Positions 10,611 through 20,700 of a DNA stretch of 27,696 nt are shown here, in pieces. Made by a program: the position numbers and the translations under genes. The stretch is taken from contig JAWQRN010000619.1 in assembly GCA_033557685.1 (NCBI GenBank), positions 1 through 27,696 on the forward strand. Reading direction: 5' to 3'. Numbering within the stretch: position 1 is the stretch's first letter; each line of letters opens with the position of its first letter. The DNA is from Sperchopsis tessellata (Eukaryota; Arthropoda; Insecta; Coleoptera; Hydrophilidae). The notes beneath the pieces are model-generated. The model worked only from the letters and a program-made list of their open reading frames with translations. It had not been told where the DNA came from and searched no databases.

Positions 10611-11618
10611 TTAGTTGGGACCTTAATGGAGGCTTCTAACCTCCTATTGGTTTGGCACGCTAAAAGCAACCAAACAAAATCTTAAGAACATTGGTTTATT
10701 GCCTTAGGGCAGATCACAGATTCATAGAAGCTAAAAGTAAAAATAGACGTTTACAAAGTATCGTCCGGTACTTTTTTTAGTTTAGTTTTTGCAGACTTAC
10801 GAGCGCCCAGCGAGTCTTGATAAATCAGTTTATCGGAACTCTATGCACCTCTAGGGAGATAACAATTTTGATTATGAATGTTGTTTCCGGGTGGAAACCG
10901 TGTAGAGGCTCTGACAAGTGATTTGATTATACTCAATTAAAAATCTAGTTAATTTTATATTTGCAGAGAGTTAAATACAATTTTAGTTATAATACTTAGG
11001 TATCTTTCTTCAAGGTTTCCTGTGTGTCTATGTTTTTTCACATTGCAGAGGACAACTTAAGACATAAACAGTACAATGATTTTAAGCATTAAATTAAATA
11101 TATTTGTAAAAATGAAACAAAACTAAAACTTCTTACTATATTTTATTTCGACCAAAATACATTACATGAACCACAGTATTTCCATAGAAACTAAAGATTA
11201 ATCTCATTTTTATTGAAATATACATACATTTATTCTTTAAACAGAACTTTCTTGACCTACAGCAAATAAAATAAAAGCAAACTATTCAAAAACCCACTTT
11301 TTCTATGTAACATATATAAAAAAATTAATATTTATAAATATACTGAGAGTCTATACTACCATGAAATTTTAAAAATTAACCTACAATCATTACAGCCAAT
11401 CATAACACACGAGACTGTTATGAATACTAGTATTCATGAAAGTCATAATACATATTAAACGTTGCAAATACTAATAATAATAATATTAATTTGTCGATCA
11501 CACTACATTTTGTACTAATCTACAAAATTATTGAAGAAAAAACTGCAAAGGTGCTATATAGTATTAATTATTTAGTGTTTCAAATTTAAGTATTAATAAA
11601 TAGATTTAAATTTAGTTA
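10611..11618. other. flank of Jockey copy A and 3' UTR side of the NBR1-like gene
   Basis: There is no coding motif. The right part (about 11130-11618) should hold the NBR1-like 3' UTR on the minus strand. A short GC-rich hairpin, GGAGG/CCTCC, lies near 10630 at the end of the Jockey copy. Confidence 0.45.
11142..11234 (-). promoter_or_regulatory. candidate polyadenylation signals of the NBR1-like gene
   Basis: The exact hexamer AATAAA is present on the minus strand at 11229-11234, 11209-11214 and 11142-11147, about 385-480 bases past the stop codon. Any of them could be used. The sequence is AT-rich, so chance matches are expected. Confidence 0.35.
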
Positions 11619-11789
11619 TTACTGAACTAGTTCACAGATAACACGAGCAAGATCATCATTGTATCGAGCGAGAAGCGTCGCATTCAAGTCTCGGTCTACA
11701 AATCCCATTTCTCGGAGAGTCCTTAGAGCAGTTTCTCGTGGAGATTCAGGGTTGGTTGTTATCCAATGACCGTTTTCCCATCTTCCGGC
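11619..11789 (-). CDS. NBR1: NBR1-like last exon: UBA domain and stop
   Basis: The acceptor ends TTTTTAG before 11789, in phase 0 with the previous exon. It encodes 56 residues and TAA at 11619-11621. The UBA signature is clear: LRTLREMGFVDRDLNATLLA and RYNDDLARVICELVQ, with the MGF ubiquitin-contact loop, as in vertebrate NBR1 (MGFCDRQLN..LL..VVTELLQ). The protein ends at the UBA domain without the short tail of human NBR1. Confidence 0.88.
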   Translation of the reverse strand, partial: AGRWENGHWITTNPESPRETALRTLREMGFVDRDLNATLLARYNDDLARVICELVQ

Positions 11790-14700
11790 CTAAAAATAGA
11801 TAAACATTTATATAGTTTATTATTTATACTAAATAAATAGAGTATGCTACTAAGGTAGAAAGTAAATTTTCAAATTTCCAGATTTCATTGGGAATTTCAA
11901 GTAAATACACAATCTTTAACATTACCTATAAGGCAAAAACAAATTCTGATTAGCTAAGTATTTGCTACAACTAACTTCCTGATGATATGTCATGCTACTG
12001 TAAGTTGCGACTAATGTAATATTTTGAGGCATATTCTACGATATATCATTCACATAAAGAAGAAAAAACAATGATCTCAACATGCTTCTTTGTGAGGCAC
12101 TATATATCACAGTTATTGTAGAAAGGTTGCCTGTTATACCAACTTTTAGCAGTTGACCATCCAGATAAGACGAAGGCACACTGAAGGCGAACCATGTCGG
12201 TATTTCCAACAGGTGGTCATATAAGACTTATAAAAGCCTGTCAAAAGCTTTACTATAATCACAGAACATGGGGTTCTACATGGCTTCCTGTCATCAAAAT
12301 ATAAATGGTTTCTTAGAGAAAGACAGCGTGGAATGTTGATAGATTCCGTCATAATTTAAACCGACATTATGCAAGGATCTTCGTTTTCTAGATAAAATTT
12401 AACATGAAGGTACAAGAAAGACAAGTTAGAAATTAATAAAAAAATTACTAGCTCACATAGATCGCCATTCTTGTGTAAAAGCACCACTTTTGCAAATTAT
12501 ATTCGTCCAGTAAGCTACCATTAGAGGATTCATTTGTTAAAATGGAAATATGATAAGCCGTACCTATTATTATTTTTAAAATGAATAATAATATTTATAT
12601 AGTTCCAATAAGTATGATAACTGCACCACAGATCAGAGTCTATTATTTTCCGTATCACAATACTCAAAAACTTCATGACTCAGTAAAAACTGTTACTCAG
12701 TTTTCTTTTTCTGTAAATAACCTTTCATGGTGTCCTTATATTAGTGTTAGCGTTAGCCATTTTTATTTCAATTTTATCAAATTTATGGTATCTAAAATGA
12801 TCTGAAATATTTAATTCTGGATTATTAACCACTATATCGCAGTCCGGTGAGAAAAGTGACACAACTCAATAAATGCCTATTTTGAGATAACGTTAGAAAT
12901 AAAGAGCTGATTTACAGATCCATAATATTATTCTACAGAGTATTATAGAATTTACTGAAAAAAAATAATTATCTGAAATTTAAAAGAAGCTTATACTATT
13001 TCAATATAAGTTTTATAGGTTTCTTATATTTGTTATTTCTCAAATACTGTAATTCTTAGGCAAGAACAGTGACATCACTGTTCTTGCCTAATTATTGGTT
13101 TCTCAGTTGTTGGAAAAATCATTTCGATGGAAGCTTGAATGAAAATTATTTAATATTTCCACTTCAATGTTTGATGTGACTGAAAAAATTATGAATCTTT
13201 CTAAGGCATTTGCCTCGAACTTTCACCTCCTATCATCAGTGCTCTCTTCTTCTTGCGTCAAATTGGCAAAATCTTTATACTGTTTATTGGTTTTTGCAAT
13301 TAAAAAATTGTTAATGTAGATTTCTTTTCGGATTTTATTTCTAGTAGCCTCTCTCAACAACAAACGTATACTAATTGTCCTCTTTTATGTCTATCACAGT
13401 CATTTGGCTTTTGAAGTTTGATATTTAAGTCTCCATAACCATCCTTTCCTAGGCATATATGAGAAATTATAGAATTGAAAAACAATGGAAAATTACTTTT
13501 TATCGTGTTATCATGATCGCTTCAATCTCTTCTGTTGAGTCAAATAGTTTTCCCTTCATGGTCTTTTGAATAACGGAAATAGCCAGAAAGCACAGGATGC
13601 CAAATCACTAGAAAATGCCAGTTGAGGATAGATAGTATTTTTTTTAGAAGACACTGCTCTTGAACAGGTGTCAAAATACAAGGTATAAATTGTCCGGTGA
13701 CTCAGTCATGTTAAAATCCTATTTAATTTTGCTGTTTGAACCCAAAGGGATGTAGAGATCATCAGCTGTTTCCCAAATGGTTAACTTTCTGTTTGCTGTA
13801 ACGATTACATTCACTTATGCAATGTTTTTATCTGTGCATGAAGTAGAAGGGAGTCCAGATCATTCCTCATGGTCTATCGATTCATAATTTTTTCTTAATC
13901 AATTAAGACACATGTACAAGATCATGAAGGTTACTGCAGCATCTCCATGAGCTAATATTATAAATTAATGTGTTTCTTTTGAACTTTTTTTTTTAAACAA
14001 AATTTAATGTTACGACTATGTTCGCTATTAATTTTTGTGCAAACCGCTGGTCTACAAGGATAGCAGTTAAAACTAAACTTGACGGAAAACGCTAGATCGT
14101 GTTTTAAAAAACATATAATCTTCCTGCGATAGACCAAGTATTCAAAACATGTATATGAAACATCCTCGACTTGTTTTCGAACAAAAGTTTATAAATATTT
14201 ATTTCATAAGATTACAAACACACAATACTCTCACAATAAGCACAGATTTAGCTTGGGACAATTTACGAAGCTATGAATCTATTAGAAAAAAGTACATGAT
14301 TTTGTCACACTTGCAAACAGAGCCTGCCTTTCAATGATTCGCTATTTGCACCGGCCACAGTAGTGGAGCTCGATGACGAATAGTTATTTCAATAGTTGCT
14401 AAGTCGAGCTGACGTCTTCGGTAGGTCTCACAAACTTACTTTTTTATTTATATCATTTCAGTGTATAGGGATTTTGTCTTTGCCGCAGTGGCCTGTGGAA
14501 ATAGCGTATCTTCACAGGTAGGGCTCTGTTGGCTATCATAGATGGCGGAATCATATATAATGACAAGTTTTATGCATTTAATACCCCTAACTTGTGAGAG
14601 TGCTGGAGAAGTCAGTTACCAAAAGGCGTGGTAGTGGTACAGGGCATGTACTGAAGCAGCATTACATTATCCAGCTGACTTCTTCGGTAGGTATCCCAAA

Positions 14701-17700
14701 CTTATTTTGTATAAATCTATTTACTGGATTGAAAGAATAAAATCATGGACAGCCTAATGAAATGTGTTGAATATTTTAAACGTTACTTACTTCAATTAAC
14801 ACGATGTAAATAATTGAGCATGAAATAAATGAAATGAAGTTTTATGGATGATAGTCAGAGTAAATATTTTGCAGGCATATTAAAACAATAATCTTCCAAG
14901 TGCAATACAGAAAACTAATGTAGAGGAATAAATTCTAGCAATTGAAAAGATAAAATACATACCTCTTGATTTTTAGGTGGGACAATCATATTCAGAACAT
15001 TTCGGGCCGTATTCAAAGCTGAAGAAGCTAGAATTGCAGCACCTGTAACTACAGTTTCTGGTAAAATATGGACAGTTCCACCATCTGAACTTTTTGAAGT
15101 ATTGAGTGGGCCCTCGGGAGGAGAGTTCTGCATCTGCATCTCTTGATAGGAATTTTGTGAATGGAATGCTGATGGATCCGTATGATAAGAATTGGCAGAA
15201 TGCCTTGGAGTGTAGCTGTTACTCATATGGACATGGGGACTTGCAACATGACAGGACATACCAACACAGGAATCTCCACAACAGTGCATGCATTGATACC
15301 CATTTGACCTATTATCGTGTACGTACGGGCAGTTTGAACTGATTGATGGTGATTTTTTGGGCATGTGTTGGTGACACGCCGAATATGATGAGCTTCTGGA
15401 GTAGCATGGTTCCATATGGGGACCATCATAACCTAAAAAATGTAACGTTATCATCAGTACTTATTGTATACATTACAAAAAATCAGAGAATATTACAGTA
15501 ATTACTACAAATTAAAGAACAAAGCCATTTATACTGTTTTGAGATTCTTTTTTATGAATTATTTGGTTTGTCTTCCATCTGATGAGGCAGTTCATTTATA
15601 ATATCCAAACATCTGCCCATATACATTTCTATTATAAACCTACTGTATATATTTTATTCATTCTATCATTATTAATATATCTTGTGTACTATTCTTTTAT
15701 ACTAATATTTTTTTAATTCTCAATTCTTTTATATTGGACTCTAATGTATTTTTAGTTACTGCTACAACTAATAATTTTCATTGCATTAGTTTAATATGCA
15801 TTCCATTTACAACTCCACTTATTTTCTTTTCTTTTAATTTGTTTTTTAATCATTATTATTATTATGTACCCCCTTGTGCTCCTACTGCTTCCTCCCTCGC
15901 CTATCTTATCTTGGAGGCTGTAAGTTGTTCCAGCATATCAATTTATATATTAAAAACAAATATTAATTATGTATAAAAAAAATTGCATACTTTTAGTAAA
16001 AAGTAAAATATATAAGTTCACATTATTGTCCATCTCCTTGAAAAAAACACGTTACTGGAAAAAAATCAAACAAGTCAAAATGGACATAATATAAAACTAT
16101 ATTTATTTTTGATCAAATAATCTCAAATTAATCGATCCTTAAAGTGTTAATAATCAGGAGCAAATCCCCCAATTCAATATAACATCTTGCAATTGTTTTG
16201 GCATAGACTCCAGCAAATTTAGGATATAAACCATGCATTTTATAAATTACAACTAAATTTTCTTTATTTTGCATGTTGACTTTTATAATTTCTCCATTTA
16301 AGGGCGTATTCTAGTCTAGAGGCACAAATTTTGGACATTTTTCGATAAAAAAAAAAATATATGTTTGCAATAAATTTTTTACCAGATATTTTATGTTTTA
16401 AGAATACACAAAAACATTTCAAATTCAAAATTAAAAAAGTTACAGGCTGGTAAATTTGGGTTAAAAAAAAAGAGCGCGTCCTGGTTGACACTATTCCAAC
16501 CCTTCTAGTCATCTGACACAAAAAGAAAAAAAAGATTCTTAATTAGTAAGGATATCATTATAGCCCCTACCTCTGACAAAAATTCTTTTTTTTTGAAAGA
16601 TGGCAACTTGAAAAAAACAAAAATATTTAGCTTTTTTTCTAGTTTTTAATTTTTTATAATTAGTAATAAACATAATTTTGACATAAATCTGACAGGGGCG
16701 ATAGACGGTTATATAGAGAAGGTTCGTACCAAATTTCAAGTAAATCGGTTCATTAGAACTTGATATATCATGTCAACCATGTTAAAAAAAGTAGTTTTGA
16801 GAAATACGCGTTTAAAGATTTGAGTAAATGCACTAGTAAAACTTGTATCATCTTGAACAGTATGTTGATTGCCTCAAATTTTAATTTTTTTTGTCTATCG
16901 GAACGCAAAATACTTCCTCTTTCACTTTTTTAATCCATTTTACACTCAAAAATTAAAATTAACACTCAGAATGTTTTATTTTTGAACTGTATACAGAGTA
17001 CGTACATCTACTTTGCTTGAAAATTGAAACTTAACTTAGCTGAACTGTATACCTAACATGGAAAAATTAAAAAAAAAAAAATACGTTCCAACAATTTTCG
17101 GTTAATCTATTTCTAAGTATACATGGAGTATAAAGGGGTTTCTATGGGGTAATTCATCCTCAGGTAGTCGGGGAATGTCTACTGTCTATTTGTTCCGGCA
17201 GGACCAGTTTAGTTACCGCGTCACTAAAATAGCTATAACTCCGTAAATAATTGGGATTTTGACAATTCCTTTAGAGGATATATTCTTGAAAGCCTAACTG
17301 TTAAAATATGAAACAGAAAAATCAATTTTTTCAAAATTTTAGACTAGAATACCCCCTCTTAAACTGCTCCCAAAATTTTTCTGTAGAATTAAGGTCCAGA
17401 CTTTGTGCTGACCATTCAAGTACCTAAACTCTTTCTCCATTAAACCAGTCTGAAATGATTCTAGACGTGTTTAGGCTCAAAGTCGTGTTGAAAGATCCAC
17501 GTACGAGACAAATTTTCTTCGGCAAAAGGCAGCATGACATTCTTCAAAATACCCAGACACTTAAACCTGTCCAAAATTCCCTCGATAATGTGAAGATGTC
17601 CTACGCTAAATCTGGAAAAGCACCCCCGAAATCATAATAGAATTAGAGTTCTTCATTGTGGGTATAAAGTACTTTTCTCCAACAGGAAGCTCTACATAGC

Positions 17701-20700
17701 GCATACTATTTGATCTAAACAAATTAAACTTATCTTCATCGGAGAATAATACTTTTTTCCATTAAACCAACTTGTCGTAATGATTTTATAGGGTCATGTA
17801 CAAACCTTTTCCAGTTGTTTGCTAGATTTATTTTTTAATTACTCAAATAAATGAACTCTTGAGACATTGTAAATGTTTTCTAATGAATTTTAATACAAAC
17901 TTAATTTAATTATGTAGCTTTCTTGATACTAGATGTTTAAACCCGAGAGTTCTTCTACTTTTGCCTCGAGTGAATGATAACAAATGTGATAAATTTTGTT
18001 TAAATATTTTTAGCATCATTATGTAGCTTCTTTTAAAACGTAACAATATACAGATATTACTACAAAATTGTAATTGTAGAAATATTTTTAATATTAAAAA
18101 GTTCTTTTAAATTTTGTCGAACAGTGTAGGTTAGTACTCGATGCGTTCTCTATTTTTATTGGTACAGTAACAACAGTGACAATAAGCTTTGGACTTTCTG
18201 TTGTTACAGCTAATAATAATGAACTGACAAGATAGGTTCACCACTGGTACATAACTTAATCCAGCAACAGTTTAGAAATTCAGTGTGTGTGTGTATATGT
18301 GTATAAGATAAGTAGAAAGAATTGATAAATTAAACAGATAAAACATAATTTTACATTGGGTGTGGAAAGAAAAAAATTCAGTTCTTGAAAATAAGTCTTG
18401 CAAAAGAAAAAATGATAAAAAAATTAAAAATTGATGATGATGTACGGCCAAGGAAGCAACAAATTCTTAATTGATGATGATATTTAAGTAGGAGTAGTTA
18501 AAAAAATCGACACATTTTATTCAAATGGAAAAAGCAATACATTTTGGTGAAGCCAAGGAATGCAAACAATTAGAAAAATTTACGATAGAATATTTGTGAA
18601 ATGGTGGCCTGGGTTTTTAATCAAGCTGACTAAACCAAATAGATATTCGTATAAGATTAGAATTAATTACCTATTTCTGAAAAATTAAATACCTGCATGA
18701 TGACTATTGTAATGGTAGAAAGATCCGTCGTTCCTCATATTAGAACATGTAGACCAGGAACTATTTTCAGAAGGAGATTTGCAAGTTGGACCCATTGGTC
18801 GTACGCAACTTTCTTGGGTTTGGTTCAAATTATCCATTTCACGATACTGGGCTTCAAATGAAGGATAAACAACTTCAAAACCGGGACAGCTCTGGGGGAA
18901 CACAAACAGCCTGTTATTGGAGGACATACTGCTACTCGTACAATTTCTTGTGTTTTCATTTACTTCTGAAAATGATGAAGCTATAGCTGAACAATGTGAG
19001 GACTCAACCATATGCTCTGAGGGAACATAATCACTTTGGGTCATCTTGTTAGTTAAGACATCGCTCTTTTTATCATCAGGGACACAAGAAGCTTCTGCGT
19101 TAGGTTCTTCGGCAGTCTCTGCGTCACTACATTGTGGTTTAGGAGCTTCTTCTGCAGTTGCTAAATAATTTGCACTCAAATAGCGTTTTGGCATTGGGAT
19201 TTTTTGACCATCATAGACTACGTATGCATAACCTACAAATGAATATTTATAAAAGTTTAAATTTAATAGTGTTAAAAAAGTAGAAATATCATGCTTATCA
19301 ATAATAAAGATATAAATAAAAAATGTAATATATAAAATTACAATAGTACCATGATTGACCCCTGTGAGACTCCACAACCTATTTCTAAAGACATTATTAA
19401 TGTTTTTCTTTTTGATTAATAACTATACATATGGAGAAAATGGGAAATGCTTTAAGCCATATTAAGATTAAGAATTAAAAAGGCTGCAGTATTTTCCAAA
19501 TTGTATGGAAGACCAAGAAAATCTTTACGAGGCTGAGAAAAAGCAGTTATTTTCTCAAGACCCAAAATGGAAGTGCATACTCATGTGAAACTTACAGGGG
19601 TACATCTTTGCTTAGCATGCAGTGAAGGTGTATGAGAGGATACTGGAGACCAGGTTGAGAAAGGCAAAGATAAAAAAAAACTTGAGAAAGAACAAAATGG
19701 ATTTAGAAAGGGATATGATCGTATACAGAACCTTGTGCTCGTGCTGAGGAAAACAGTTGAAAAGTTCATGGCAGAGAGGCATTCTTGGGGTTTGTGGATA
19801 TGGAAAAAGCCTTTGGCAGGACGGAATGAACAAATTGTTGGAAGCATTGGAGAGAAGAGGATTAGAGAGAGGACTGACGGGCAGTAACTAGAATTTACAG
19901 AAGCTGATATTATGTAAGTCGTTCATTTTTAAGACAACAAGAGGACTAAGGCAAATAGGACTGTTGAATCCATTATTGTTTGTGATGATATAATGAAGGA
20001 GTGCACAGCTAGAATAATGGGGCTGCACGTGAGGTATATAAATCTAGGGTGTTGAGGTAGTGGTATGCATGTTTGCGGACGATATTGTGGTATGTACGAA
20101 GTCTGAAGGTGATTTGTAGAACCATCTGAAGATTTTGCACAACATTGAACCTTCACAGAATAAAAAAGTTTTGATCAATATATAAATCAGACTTTCTTCT
20201 TAATCAAAACTTAAAGAGAATTTCAGAGGAAAGCTTTTTGCTTCCTATGAAGGAGTCAAAGATATTGCTGAATAATATATTATAATGTTGCAGTTTTTTT
20301 GTATGATAGTGAGGGATAGTTTGAATTATGGTTAAAACGGAAATCTGGGAATTTATGACAGACTGAAAATCTTGTAAGAAAACAGCATATTTTTAAAAAA
20401 ATATTTACCTGACTCATCTTTTGCTTCAACAGTGCTATTTTCGACATTGTCTTCATCTTTTTTCGTGCTCAAATCTACAGGGAAACTAATAGGACAATAT
20501 GTTTGGTCTGCATGATTATCATTATCTAGTAGATCTGGTAAATCTTCATATACACTATCTACAGAGAAAGGATTTAGTGGATTATGTTCCGAAACAGATG
20601 GACCAACGTTATTATTATCCAAAACATTATTAGAACCTTCATCACCTCGTATCAGATCAGGTACGAAACCATTTCCATTGGTAACAGTACCTTCATTGCA

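Larger units (their letters stand above)
11790..14962. other. last intron of the NBR1-like gene
   Basis: This is a 3.2-kb intron holding a LINE RT relic (11930-12350), a perfect hairpin (13056-13091), a mariner relic (13490-13960) and a pair of 36-bp direct repeats (14407 and 14673). The rest is AT-rich and unassigned. Confidence 0.7.
15433..18692. other. intron of the NBR1-like gene with nested transposons
   Basis: This 3.3-kb intron contains a 3'-end LINE repeat (15843-15942, minus), a Tc1 relic (about 16020-18130, minus) that is itself interrupted by a TTAA-flanked element, short GT/AT microsatellites near 18285-18305 and a 10-bp inverted repeat (18167-18176 with 18198-18207). Confidence 0.7.

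Noticed and set aside
15106..15342. 78-codon plus-strand frame opposite an NBR1-like exon
   Set aside because: It is the antisense shadow of a real exon whose splice phases and homology fit the minus strand.
15734..15976. 80-codon plus-strand frame
   Set aside because: It is composed of T-rich low-complexity translation and overlaps the antisense of the 3'-end repeat. No protein family resemblance.
18167..18207. 10-bp inverted repeat GTAACAACAG/CTGTTGTTAC
   Set aside because: It is too short, with a 21-base loop, to be notable in AT-rich DNA. Mentioned only in the intron description.
20353..20408. extension of the large NBR1-like exon to a stop codon past 20409
   Set aside because: The codons after the GTAAAT donor are intronic. 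Using the donor restores phase with the next exon, and the downstream exons with the J helix and UBA are needed for a complete NBR1.
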